From assembly GCA_963780895.1 (NCBI GenBank), contig CAWAEG010000003.1:1-64000 (forward strand): a stretch of DNA of 64,000 nucleotides, given 5' to 3'. Numbering within the stretch: the first letter of the stretch is position 1; each line of letters opens with the position of its first letter. The notes beneath the pieces are model-generated. The model was not told where the DNA came from. It was given only the letters and a program-made list of their open reading frames with translations, and ran no database searches. Below, piece by piece: positions 48,430-56,483 of this stretch. This stretch comes from DASQFI01 sp963780895. Lineage in GTDB: Bacteria; Acidobacteriota; Vicinamibacteria; Vicinamibacterales; SCN-69-37. Position numbers and translations under genes: made by a program.

Positions 48430-49134
48430 TTACTTGCCGGCAATCGCGACGGTCAGCGTCACGCTCACCTGAATCTCGATCTCACCCGGGCTGATTGGCG
48501 TGGGCGGTGGCGCCGCGGCGGCTTCGGCGCGCATGGTCGTCATGTAGTCGATGCGGCGCGGAGGCTCGCTGCCCTGCTCGTCGATGCGCAGGATTGGTCC
48601 CAGCGTCGCGCCCGCACCCGCGGCGATCGCCCTGGCACGCGCCATCGCGTCCTGCACCGCCAGACCAAGCGCTTCGCGCTCGACGGCCACCCGGTCCTTG
48701 AGATCGAACCGCAAACCAGCCATCGACGTCGCGCCGGACGATCCGGCGGCGTCGATTACGGCGCCGATATGATCGAGCGCGTCCACGCGAACTTCGATCT
48801 GGTTCCGCGCGATGTAGCCGCGCACACGCGACCGTCCGCCCGACCAGTCGATGTCCGGCAGCAGAGAATAGCCCGACGTCTTCATCGCGTCGGCGGCGAT
48901 GCCGGCCTTCTTGAGCGTGGCCTGCACGGACGTCATCGCTTCGGCGGCAAGACGCTGCGCTTCGGCGGGTGTCTGCGCGCGGGTCTCGGCCGCAATCTGA
49001 ACCCACGCCTGGTCCGGAACGCGTTTCAGCATCGCCTGGCCCCGCGTGACGATCGAGGGAGGAGCCGGCGCCCCCTGCGCGACGGCAGCCGAGGGAATCG
49101 CAAGGACGAGCAACATGAGAATCAAGCGACGCAT
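48430..49134 (-). CDS. SIMPL (DUF541) domain periplasmic protein, copy A
   Basis: 234 residues from ATG 49134, with GAGAGG seven bases upstream. Signal peptide (ILMLLVLAIPSAAVAQG), then the SIMPL/BP26 fold with IVTRGQAMLKRVPDQAWVQI, RGYIARNQIEVRV and AIAAGAGATLGPILRI, ending PISPGEIEIQVSVTLTV. Function in bacteria is poorly defined; relatives are periplasmic. A related gene follows at 49216, so this is a tandem pair. Confidence 0.85.
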   Translation of the reverse strand: MRRLILMLLVLAIPSAAVAQGAPAPPSIVTRGQAMLKRVPDQAWVQIAAETRAQTPAEAQRLAAEAMTSVQATLKKAGIAADAMKTSGYSLLPDIDWSGGRSRVRGYIARNQIEVRVDALDHIGAVIDAAGSSGATSMAGLRFDLKDRVAVEREALGLAVQDAMARARAIAAGAGATLGPILRIDEQGSEPPRRIDYMTTMRAEAAAAPPPTPISPGEIEIQVSVTLTVAIAGK

Positions 49135-49179
49135 CAGCGGGCCTCTCACGAAAGGAGTTAGCACCTGGACCGGTCAGTG

Positions 49180-49212
49180 CCTTGGGCCTTGAGCCCTGGG
49201 CCTTGGAGCCTC
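49180..49212. repeat. GGGCCTT/GAGCC tandem units
   Basis: Short array (TTGGGCCTTGAGCCCTGGGCCTTGGAGCC spread over 30 bases) between the two SIMPL genes, of the same style as 14155-14190 and 23538-23570. Confidence 0.65.
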
Positions 49213-49215
49213 GTT

Positions 49216-49929
49216 CTACTTGATCGACGCGGTCAGCACGACGACGGCTCGGATCTCGATTTCGCCGGGAGTGATCGGCGTGGCGTCCTGCTGTCCGCCG
49301 CGGCCGCCGCCGGCGCCCCCCATCGTGACGCGATACGGGGTGCTCGACATGCGCTGTTCCTGGATGCGGACGATCGGACCCAGCGACCGGCCGGCGCCCG
49401 CCGCGATCGCCTGAGCGCGCTCCGTCGCATCCTGCACGGCGCTGCGAAGCGCCTCGCGCTCGTGCTGCGCCCGCGCCTTCACGTCGAAGCGCAAACCCGT
49501 GATCGACGTCGCGCCCGTCGCAATCGCCGCGTCCATCACCTTGGACAACAGCTCGAGATTGTCGACCCGCGCCTCGACCTGATTCCGCGCCAGATAGCCT
49601 TTCAGCCGCGACCCGGACGTCGTGTAGTCCATTTCCGGTGTCACCGACAGACCAGACGTCCGGAGATTCGGCGCAGGCACGACCGGCTTGAGCGCGGCGA
49701 GCACGCTCGTCATGCTGTCGGCCGCGCGCTGGCGGGCTTCTTCCGGTTTCGCGCCGCGAGCCTCCACCGCGACCTGGACCCACGCGACGTCCGGCGGGTG
49801 CCGCACGATCGCTTCTCCCTGCGCCACAATGACCGGCGCCTCCTGCTGGGAAGAAGACGGCGTCGTCTGAGCGGACGCCGCCGTCGCCGCGAATAGCATG
49901 GAAAGCAGTGCCAGCCGGAATCGGAGCAT
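49216..49929 (-). CDS. SIMPL (DUF541) domain periplasmic protein, copy B
   Basis: About 237 residues. Start ATG 49929 chosen because GAGGGG lies six bases upstream; ATG 49935 abuts that motif with no spacing. Signal peptide (LALLSMLFAATAASAQ), then IVAQGEAIVRHPPDVAWVQV, KGYLARNQVEARV, AIAAGAGRSLGPIVRIQE and PITPGEIEIRAVVVLTAS. It clearly shares ancestry with copy A, with both carrying the same signature order, but the sequences have diverged well. Confidence 0.85.
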   Translation of the reverse strand: MLRFRLALLSMLFAATAASAQTTPSSSQQEAPVIVAQGEAIVRHPPDVAWVQVAVEARGAKPEEARQRAADSMTSVLAALKPVVPAPNLRTSGLSVTPEMDYTTSGSRLKGYLARNQVEARVDNLELLSKVMDAAIATGATSITGLRFDVKARAQHEREALRSAVQDATERAQAIAAGAGRSLGPIVRIQEQRMSSTPYRVTMGGAGGGRGGQQDATPITPGEIEIRAVVVLTASIK

Positions 49930-49964
49930 GCCCATCCCCTCAGCTACACTTTACGCCCGCACTC

Positions 49965-51044
49965 ATGAAACTTGCGCTGCTCCTCGTGGGATTTGGGAAC
50001 GTCGCGCGGCGCTTCGTGGAGCTGCTCGACGAGTCCCGCGATGCGATGCGTGACTTGGGGATTGAACCGGTCGTGGTGGGCATCGTCACGCGGCGACACG
50101 GCGCGGTGTTCGATGAAGCGGGCCTCGACGCAATTCGAGCCGCGAAAACCCGAGCCAAAGGCGGCGCGTTTGGGCCGGCGTCCGTGCCTTCGGCGCTGGA
50201 GTGGATCTCGCGACTACGCTCCCAGGGCGTCGAGGCCCGCGTAATAGTTGAGACGACCACCCTGGACATCCGGTCTGGAGAACCGGCGACGGCCCATGTC
50301 CGGGCCGGATTTGCGGCCGGCGCCCATGTCATTACCGCCAACAAAGGGCCTGTGGCATTTGCGTATCGGGCGCTCAGGGACGAGGCGGCCTCCGCCGGTC
50401 TCGCGTTCCGGTTCGAGGGCGCCGTGATGGACGGGCTGCCGATCTTCAATCTCATGCAGGAGACGCTGCCGGCGGTGTCGATTCGCGGCTTTCGCGGCGT
50501 CTTGAACAGCACCACGAATTTCATTCTGAGCGCGCTCGAGCGCGGCGAGCCGTTCGGACCGGCGCTCGATCGCATGCAGAAGGCCGGCGTGGCCGAGGCC
50601 GATCCGTCGCTCGACCTCGACGGCTGGGACGCGGCGGCCAAGGCGTCGGCGCTCGCCAACGTGATGCTCGACGCGGACCTCACGCCGCACCTCGTCGCGC
50701 GCGACGGCATCATCGTCGAAACGGCCGAACGCGCGCGACGCGCGCTCGCGTCGGGCCGGCGGTTGAAACTCGTCGCGACAGGCTCCGGGCGCGGCGACCG
50801 CGCGAGCGCGAAGGTCAGGCTCGAAGAGCTCGACGCGAACGATCCGCTCGCGATCCTCGATGGCCAGGCCAATGCCCTCGAGATCGACACGTGGCCGCTC
50901 GGCCGCATCGTCATCACCCAGCGTGATGGCGGACTGGAAAAAACAGCGTATGCCCTTGTGAGCGATCTGGTCGCGATCGCACGAGACGTCCGGAGCGGGC
51001 GGCTGCCGTCGTCGCGCGCCGCGCTTCACCGGGACACGCGCTAG
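49965..51044 (+). CDS. hom: Homoserine dehydrogenase
   Basis: 359 residues from ATG 49965. NAD(P) fold GFGNVARRF, ETTTLDIRSGEP, VITANKGPVAFAY, GVLNSTTNFILSALE, and the catalytic stretch AEADPSLDLDGWDAAAKAS. It makes homoserine from aspartate semialdehyde. It lacks the C-terminal ACT domain found in many homologues, so feedback control may differ. It is divergent from SIMPL copy B, with only 35 bp between the starts. Confidence 0.93.
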   Translation: MKLALLLVGFGNVARRFVELLDESRDAMRDLGIEPVVVGIVTRRHGAVFDEAGLDAIRAAKTRAKGGAFGPASVPSALEWISRLRSQGVEARVIVETTTLDIRSGEPATAHVRAGFAAGAHVITANKGPVAFAYRALRDEAASAGLAFRFEGAVMDGLPIFNLMQETLPAVSIRGFRGVLNSTTNFILSALERGEPFGPALDRMQKAGVAEADPSLDLDGWDAAAKASALANVMLDADLTPHLVARDGIIVETAERARRALASGRRLKLVATGSGRGDRASAKVRLEELDANDPLAILDGQANALEIDTWPLGRIVITQRDGGLEKTAYALVSDLVAIARDVRSGRLPSSRAALHRDTR

Positions 51045-51071
51045 CGTGACCACAACGGGCAGCCGGCGGGA

Positions 51072-51323
51072 TCAGTGGTTGGAGAGACCCAGTGCCTCTT
51101 TCAGCGCGGCTTCATCGAATCCACGGATGGCTCGTCCGGGCTCCTCACCGATAATTGTCACGGGCACGGAGCGGAAGCCTCGCGCAATCAGATCGCGGTA
51201 CGCGTCGAGATCGGTTTCGACGTTCCGTGCTTCGAACAGCACGCCGGCGCGTGAAAGAAACTCCTTCACCTGTTCGCACGGCCGTCACGTGTCGCCCGTG
51301 AAGACGGTCACCTTCAGCGCCAT
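51072..51323 (-). CDS. Glutaredoxin-like protein with in-frame TGA at the first CxxC position (candidate selenoprotein)
   Basis: 83 residues if the TGA at 51287-51285 is read as selenocysteine: ATG 51323, MALKVTVFTGDT, then U, RPC, EQVKEFLSRAGVLFEARNV, and GFRSVPVTIIG, ending GFDEAALKEALGLSNH. The thioredoxin fold and the cis-Pro SVPVT are both intact, and the residue replaced is exactly the nucleophilic Cys of the CxxC motif. Sequence both before and after the TGA is family-like, so neither a truncated ORF from GTG 51269 nor an unrelated stop explains it well. Downstream bases can form a SECIS-like hairpin (51243-51284). Expected role: cytosolic disulfide or glutathione-type redox. A TGC to TGA point change would be the alternative. 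Confidence 0.8.
51243..51284 (-). promoter_or_regulatory. Candidate bacterial SECIS element
   Basis: Starting right after the TGA, an apical stem GTGAA/TTCAC (51269-51265 with 51255-51251) carries the loop GGAGTTTCT. Below it GTGC/GCGC and GCC/GGC can extend the stem with bulges. The loop begins 20 bases after the TGA, the spacing expected for bacterial SECIS hairpins in the coding region. Folded by eye only. Confidence 0.5.
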
Positions 51324-51335
51324 CACGCTCAGATT

Positions 51336-52540
51336 ATGACGGAAGCGCCCCTCGCCGGACTCACCATCGTCGATCTCTCGCGCGTCCTGTCTGGTCCCTA
51401 CTGCACGATGCTCGCGGCCGACATGGGCGCGCGCGTCATCAAGATCGAACATGTCCAGCGCGGTGACGACACGCGCGCGTGGGGGCCGCCGTTCCAGGGC
51501 GGCGAGAGCGCCTACTACCTCAGCATCAACCGCAACAAGGAGAGCGTCGCGCTCGACTTCCGGCGGCCCGAAGGCGCGACGATTCTCGACCGGCTGATCG
51601 CGAACGCGGATGTCCTTGTCGAGAACTTCCGGCCAGGCACGCTCGACGCGTCCGGCCTCGGCTATGCGTCACTCAGCGCGAAGCATCCGCGCCTCATCTA
51701 TGTGTCGATCTCCGGCTTCGGCCAGACCGGGCCGCGCCGGACGGAGCCGGGATACGACGCGGTCGCACAGGCCGAGGGCGGGCTGATGAGCATCACCGGC
51801 ACGGCTGAGGGTCCGGCGGTCCGGCTGGGCGTGGCGATCGCGGACATCGCCTCCGGCATGTTCGCGTTCCAGGGATTGCTGCTCGCTTTGATCGCGCGAG
51901 CGCGGACCGGGCGTGGGCAGTGGGTGGACGTCGAGCCTGCTCGACTCGGTCGCTGCGCTTCTCACCTATCAGGCGAGCCGTCACTTCGCCACCGGGGAAA
52001 TCCCTGCGCGCGCCGGCAACCGCCATCTCACCATCGCGCCGTACGACGCGTTCGAGACCGCCGACGGCGTGCTCGTACTCGCCGTCGGCAACGACACGTT
52101 GTGGCAGAGATTCTGCCGGGTCGTCGCCCGGGACGATCTCGGCCGGCGACGAACGCTTTGCGACGAACGCCGGCCGCGTCACGAACTACCACGTGCTGCA
52201 GCCGCTGCTCGCCACGTTGTTCGCCGGGCGGCGGCTCGACGACTGGATCGCCGTGCTGCGCGGCGCCGACGTGCCGAGCGGCGGGGTTCGATCGGTCGCC
52301 GACGTGCTGAGCGATCCGCAAATCCTGGCGCGGGACATGGTGGCGACCGTCGGGCATCCTTCGCTCGGCCCGATCCGGACGCTCGGCGTGCCGGTCAAGC
52401 TCTCCGACACACCCGGAGCGGTGCGGACACCCCCGCCGCGGCTGGGCGAACACACGCGCCAGATCCTTCGTCACGATCTCGCGATGAATGACCGGGAGAT
52501 TCAGACGCTCGTCGAACGGGGTGTGATTCGGGTGATCTAG
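51336..52540 (+). pseudogene. CaiB/BaiF family CoA transferase, two frameshifts
   Basis: Three consecutive frames make one protein of about 400 residues. Frame 1 (51336 to about 51933): LAGLTIVDLSRVLSGPYCTM, GADDTR-like RGDDTRAWGPP, LVENFRPGTLD, and the catalytic-type Asp in PGYDAVAQAEGGLMS. Frame 2 (about 51933-52140): LLDSVAALLTYQASRHF, GNRHLTIAPYDAF. Frame 3 (about 52140-52540): GDERFATNAGRV, ending ILRHDLAM and the C-terminus. Each switch is a +1 insertion. CaiB enzymes move CoA between acids. It begins 12 bp from the selenoprotein candidate on the other strand. Confidence 0.82.
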
Positions 52541-52991
52541 AGTTTCCGAAACCGGTCACGGCCGCAGGATCAGCCTTCGGGATCTCTGTCACCAGAAACT
52601 TCGCGACATCGTCTTCCGTGAGATCGGCGATGCGCTTTCCGTCTCCGATCGGACGCTCTTCGACGACCCGGCCCTGTCTGCCGTGCTCGAGACTCACGCG
52701 GCCGATGACCTGAGGTGTCTCACTGGCCGGATCGAACGCGAACTCGAGAAACGTATTCGGCGAGGCTTCCGACACCAACCGCACGCCGTCGGCGGGCGTG
52801 TTCAGGTTGAAGTTGTGTTTCTCGGCCCGCAGCACTTGCGCGGCCTGCTTGAGCAGCGGCACGCCGAGCGTCTCGAGGAACGTGGCGTACGCCTGCGTGG
52901 CCTCGTCGAGCACCGTTCGGCGGAACGACGCATCCTTCCGCGCGTCGTCCAGCGCACGAAGAATCCGTTTTCTGAGATCGGAGACGTCCAC
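52395..52991 (-). CDS. Uncharacterised protein following ubiE
   Basis: About 198 residues from GTG 52991, which has GGAGG eight bases upstream; that ribosome site lies within the ATGACCTC palindromic element. The N-terminal half is helical (SDLRKRILRALDDARKDASF, AQVLRAEKHNF) and ends in a beta-rich stretch. I do not recognise the family. The last 50 or so residues read antisense to the CaiB gene and have unlikely composition, so the natural stop may have been lost near 52545 by an indel; the plausible protein is about 148 residues. Confidence 0.5.
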   Translation of the reverse strand: MDVSDLRKRILRALDDARKDASFRRTVLDEATQAYATFLETLGVPLLKQAAQVLRAEKHNFNLNTPADGVRLVSEASPNTFLEFAFDPASETPQVIGRVSLEHGRQGRVVEERPIGDGKRIADLTEDDVAKFLVTEIPKADPAAVTGFGNSRSPESHPVRRASESPGHSSRDRDEGSGACVRPAAAGVSAPLRVCRRA

Positions 52992-52992
52992 G

Positions 52993-53049
52993 GAAATGAC
53001 CTCCGAGGTCATTTTACGTTTTTCGTAAAATGACCTCGGAGGTCATTTC
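52993..53049. repeat. ATGACCTC double-palindrome element, copy 2
   Basis: Perfect 26-bp arms (52993-53018, 53024-53049) with a TTTTT loop. Each arm is an 8+8 palindrome around C (or G). The ubiE stop TGA (53045-53043) lies in one arm and the GGAGG ribosome site of the next gene in the other, exactly as in the nadA/sodA copy. Stem and loop differ from that copy, but the palindrome core is identical apart from a compensated central base. Confidence 0.9.
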
Positions 53050-53759
53050 TTCGCCACATGGATCGCCATCAGTCCGCCCAGCACGCGGATGTGTCGCACG
53101 TCGGCGAATCCCGCGGCCCGCATGAGGTCGCACACGCCGCGCGCGCCCGGATACCGCCGGATCGACGCCGGAATGTAGCGGTACGTATCGGGATCGCCGT
53201 GCAGCACGAAACCCAGGCTCGATCCGAAGATCGTGAGGAATGCGAGGTAGGCGCCGCGCACGGGCGCGCTCTCCGGGCGATCGAAATCGAGCGCGCAGAG
53301 CCGGCCGCCAGGACGCAGGACGCGATGAATGTCCGCGAGCGCGCCGGTCAAATCCGACGTGTTGCGCAAGCCGTACCCGGTCGTCACCAGGTCGAACGAT
53401 CCGCTCGCAACAGGCAGCGCCGCCATGTCGCCGACGAGCCAGGCCAGCCCCGCCGCGCCCGGCTTCGCGCGCGCCAGATCGATCATGCCCGGCGTGATGT
53501 CGAGTCCGACCGCGGACGCGCCGCGCCGGGCGCCCTCGAACGCGAGATCGCCCGTGCCGCACGCCAGATCCAGGAGTCGCGTTCCCGGCCGCACATCCGC
53601 GAGCTCGATCAGCCTGGTCTTCCACCCGCGGTCGAGCCCGAACGAGAGCACGCGGGTGATCAGATCGTAACGGGGCGCGATCGTCGCAAAGAGACGGCGC
53701 ACGTAGCGCTGCTTGGTGCCGGGCGAGTCGAACGCGCGCTCGAGAGATGCGCCTTTCAC
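53043..53759 (-). CDS. ubiE: Demethylmenaquinone methyltransferase
   Basis: About 238 residues from GTG 53759. SAM methyltransferase: YDLITRVLSFGLDRGWK, LLDLACGTGDLAF, VGLDITPGMIDLA, GYGLRNTSDLTGALADIHRVL and the end YRYIPASIRRYPGA... GGLMAIHVAKK. It makes the final methylation in menaquinone synthesis and fits with mqnE and mqnD. An upstream extension to 53858 runs into the divergent mntR promoter and is rejected. The starts of ubiE and mntR are 12 bp apart. Confidence 0.93.
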   Translation of the reverse strand: MKGASLERAFDSPGTKQRYVRRLFATIAPRYDLITRVLSFGLDRGWKTRLIELADVRPGTRLLDLACGTGDLAFEGARRGASAVGLDITPGMIDLARAKPGAAGLAWLVGDMAALPVASGSFDLVTTGYGLRNTSDLTGALADIHRVLRPGGRLCALDFDRPESAPVRGAYLAFLTIFGSSLGFVLHGDPDTYRYIPASIRRYPGARGVCDLMRAAGFADVRHIRVLGGLMAIHVAKK

Positions 53760-53771
53760 GGCTTTTGACGC

Positions 53772-54473
53772 ATGATAGTCGCGATGCTGCCGTCGCAAAC
53801 CGTCGAGAACTACCTCAAGACGATTTACCTCGCGCAGGCCAACATGACGTCGGATCACGAGCTGGTGCCGATGGGCCAGCTCGCCTCGGCGCTCGGGGTC
53901 GTGCCGGGGACCGCGACGACGATGGTGAAGGCGCTCGCGGAGTCAGGACTCGTCCACTACGAGCCTTACATGGGCGTGCGGTTGACCGCCGCCGGCGAAC
54001 GGCTCGCGAGTCTCGTCTCGCGGCGGCACCGGCTCATCGAGCTCTTTCTCGTGAAGGTGCTCGGCATGAGCTGGGCGGAAGTGCACGACGAAGCCGAACA
54101 GCTCGAGCATGCGGTGTCCGAACGGCTGATCGATCGCATCGACGAGATGCTCGGCCGGCCCGAGGTCGATCCGCACGGCGATCCGATCCCGTCGCCTGAG
54201 GGCCGCATCCCGCGCACGGAAGACTTCGATCTGCTCACCGCGCCCGTCCAGACCAGTCTGCAGGTGAGCCGGGTCATCGATCAGGATCCCGTGTTCTTGC
54301 GTTTCGTCGAGCAGCAGGAGCTCGTCCCGGGCCGGAACGTGACCATCGAGTCGCGCGACGAGGCGTCCGACGCCGTCCGGCTCACCCTCGATACGGGCCG
54401 GCCCATCACGATTGGGAGCCGCGCGGCCGCGAAGGTCCTTGTCAGGACACCGTCGAAATCCTCCAGAAAATAG
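53772..54473 (+). CDS. mntR: DtxR/MntR-family metal-responsive repressor
   Basis: 233 residues (ATG 53772; ATG 53784 would start at MLPSQTVENYLKTIY). Winged helix: TVENYLKTIYLAQANM and LASALGVVPGTATTMVKAL; dimer/metal domain: HRLIELFLVKVLGMSWAEVHDEAEQLEHAVSE; a C-terminal FeoA/SH3-like domain (about 160-233). Located directly upstream of an Nramp manganese transporter, so regulation of mntH by manganese is likely. The linker sequence before the SH3-like domain is longer than in Bacillus MntR and closer to DtxR/IdeR. Confidence 0.88.
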   Translation: MIVAMLPSQTVENYLKTIYLAQANMTSDHELVPMGQLASALGVVPGTATTMVKALAESGLVHYEPYMGVRLTAAGERLASLVSRRHRLIELFLVKVLGMSWAEVHDEAEQLEHAVSERLIDRIDEMLGRPEVDPHGDPIPSPEGRIPRTEDFDLLTAPVQTSLQVSRVIDQDPVFLRFVEQQELVPGRNVTIESRDEASDAVRLTLDTGRPITIGSRAAAKVLVRTPSKSSRK

Positions 54474-54491
54474 GCCAGATTCAGGCCGGAA

Positions 54492-54537
54492 TTGACAGAC
54501 TGGACCACTCACGGCATAATTTTGAGTCATCAAAATT
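54492..54537 (+). promoter_or_regulatory. mntH promoter with overlapping palindromic operator
   Basis: TTGACA (54492-54497), 17-base spacer, CATAAT (54515-54520). A perfect palindrome AATTTTGA-gtca-TCAAAATT (54518-54537) covers the -10 and the likely start point, a classic repressor position. A related half (TTGAATCAA) follows at 54548. Binding by the adjacent MntR-type protein is inferred. Confidence 0.68.
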
Positions 54538-54651
54538 ACGTTTTCTGTTGAATCAAATTATGTCCGCCACCGCCGCTCGCCGATCCTCCGCCGAAACTCA
54601 GCCGGCACCGTGCAGCTCGCGTGTGTTTCGCGATCAGGCGAGAGCCACCCC

Positions 54652-56046
54652 ATGAAGTGGCGGCTCTGGCGAACCGCGGCCAATTCGCGCGCACAGACTC
54701 CACTCGAAGGACCCCCGGCGTCGCCGGCGCAACTGGGCTGGCGTCTGCCGCCTGGATCGGTGAGCCTGCCGGAGGTCCACGGATCCATTCCGATCCCCGC
54801 GACCTTCTGGCGGAAGCTGTTCGCGTTCGCCGGACCCGGCTACCTGGTTGCGGTCGGGTATATGGATCCCGGCAACTGGGCGACGGACCTCGCGGGCGGC
54901 GCGCGCTACGGCTACACGCTGCTCAGCGTGATCATGCTTTCGAACCTGATGGCGATCCTGCTGCAGGCGCTCGCGCTGCGGCTCGGCATCGCCACTGGCC
55001 GTGACCTGGCGCAGGCCTGCCGCGATCATTTCTCTCGGCCCACGACGTGGGTCTTGTGGTTCCTGTGCGAGATCGCCATCGCGGCGTGCGACCTCGCCGA
55101 AGTCATCGGTGCGGCGATCGCGCTGAACCTGCTGTTCGGGCTGCCGCTCATCTGGGGCGTGACGCTCACCGCCCTCGACGTGCTGATCGTCCTGTACCTG
55201 CAGAACCGCGGGTTCCGCTACGTCGAGGCGCTCGTCGTCGGCCTGATTCTCCTGATTGCCGGCTCGTTTGCCGTCGAGCTCTGGCTCGCGAAGCCGGACG
55301 TGGGGAGCATCGTGCGGCGGCTTCATGCCGACGACGGAGATTCTCCGGAACCCGGAGATGCTCTACATCGCCATCGGCATCCTCGGCGCGACCGTGATGC
55401 CGCACAACCTGTATCTGCACTCGTCGATCGTGCAGACCCGCAAGTACAGCGACACGTTCGAGAGCAAGCGTGAAGCCATCCGGTTCGCCACGATCGACTC
55501 GACGTTCGCGCTGATGTCCGCGCTTTTCATCAACGCGGCGATCCTCATCATGGCCGCGGCGACGTTCCACGGCACCGGCCACGAGGACGTCGCCGACATC
55601 TCGGACGCCTACAAGCTGCTCTCGCCGCTGCTCGGAACGACCATGGCGAGCACGCTTTTCGCGATCGCGCTGCTTGTGCTCGGGACAGAACGCCACGCTC
55701 ACGGGCACGCTGGCGGGCCAGATCGTGATGGAGGGCTTCATCAACCTGCGGCTGCGGCCGTGGCTGCGCCGCCTGATCACGCGCCTCATCGCCATCATTC
55801 CGGCCGTCATCGTCGTCTATCTCTACGGCGAGCGCGGCAGCGGGCGCGCTGCTCGTGCTGAGCCAGGTCATCCTGAGCATGCAGCTGCCGTTTGCGGTCT
55901 TCCCGCTCGTGATGTTCACGAGCGACCGCGTGAAAATGGGCCGGTTCGTGAGCCCGATGTGGGTGCGAATGCTGGCCTGGTTTATCGCGATCGTCATTGC
56001 CGCCCTGAACGTCTGGCTGCTCTACCAGACGTTCGCGGGTCTATAA
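54652..56046 (+). pseudogene. mntH: Nramp-family Mn(II)/metal transporter, three frameshifts
   Basis: Four successive frame segments: 54652 to about 55315 (FAGPGYLVAVGYMDPGNWATDLAGG, the Nramp DPGN motif, then several TM helices), about 55315-55675 (MPHNLYLHSSIVQTR, the MPH motif in helix 6), about 55675-55842 (SGQNATLTGTLAGQIVMEGF), and about 55842-56046 (LSMQLPFAVFPLVMFTSDRVKMG). Each switch is one extra base; joined, the protein is about 464 residues with about 11 TM helices. It imports Mn(II) with protons. A 31-codon ATG frame from 54560 ends overlapping ATG 54652. Confidence 0.86.
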
Positions 56047-56055
56047 GATCGGGCC

Positions 56056-56481
56056 ATGTACCGCCGAATCCTGATCGCCGTCGAAAACTCGACCGCAGAC
56101 CGGACCATCCTCGAGCATGTGGAGGAACTGGCGCGGCTCACGGGCGCGGCGCTGCTGCTGGTGCACGTCGCCGACGGCTGGGTGGCCCGCAACTTCGATC
56201 AACTGCAGCTTCGCGAGTCGGAGGAAATGAAGGCCGACCGCGCCTACCTGGCGGACCTGCAGCGCGAGCTGACCGGCAAAGGCTTTTCGGTCGAGACGCG
56301 CCTTGCCGCCGGCGATCCAGCCGACGAGCTAATCCGGGTCGCGGGTAACGAGAAGGTGGACATGATCGCGATGACGACGCACGGCCACCGGTTTTTATCC
56401 GACCTGATCCATGGCACGACAGCCGACAAGGTGCGACACCTCGTCAAAGTCCCGGTTTTGCTATTAAGGGCAAAGGAATAA
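56056..56481 (+). CDS. Universal stress protein A family
   Basis: 141 residues. USP fold with RRILIAVENS, ALLLVHVADG, and the ATP-type segment TTHGHRFLSDLIHGTTADKVRHLVKVPVLLLR. Starts ten bases after the mntH stop, probably the same transcript, linking a stress protein with manganese uptake. Confidence 0.9.
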   Translation: MYRRILIAVENSTADRTILEHVEELARLTGAALLLVHVADGWVARNFDQLQLRESEEMKADRAYLADLQRELTGKGFSVETRLAAGDPADELIRVAGNEKVDMIAMTTHGHRFLSDLIHGTTADKVRHLVKVPVLLLRAKE

Positions 56482-56483
56482 CT

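Noticed and set aside
51285..51287. General TGA recoding (Trp or other) in this organism
   Set aside because: Many genes in the window end cleanly at TGA at the family-expected length (for example nadA, sufU, ubiE), so TGA is a normal stop elsewhere.
54560..54655. A 31-codon leader peptide ahead of mntH
   Set aside because: It has no regulatory codon run and could equally be the mntH N-terminus with another indel; not enough evidence to list it as a gene.
55300..55860. Programmed ribosomal frameshifting in mntH
   Set aside because: No slippery sequence or shared motif at the three breaks, and three sites in one gene are not known for programmed events.
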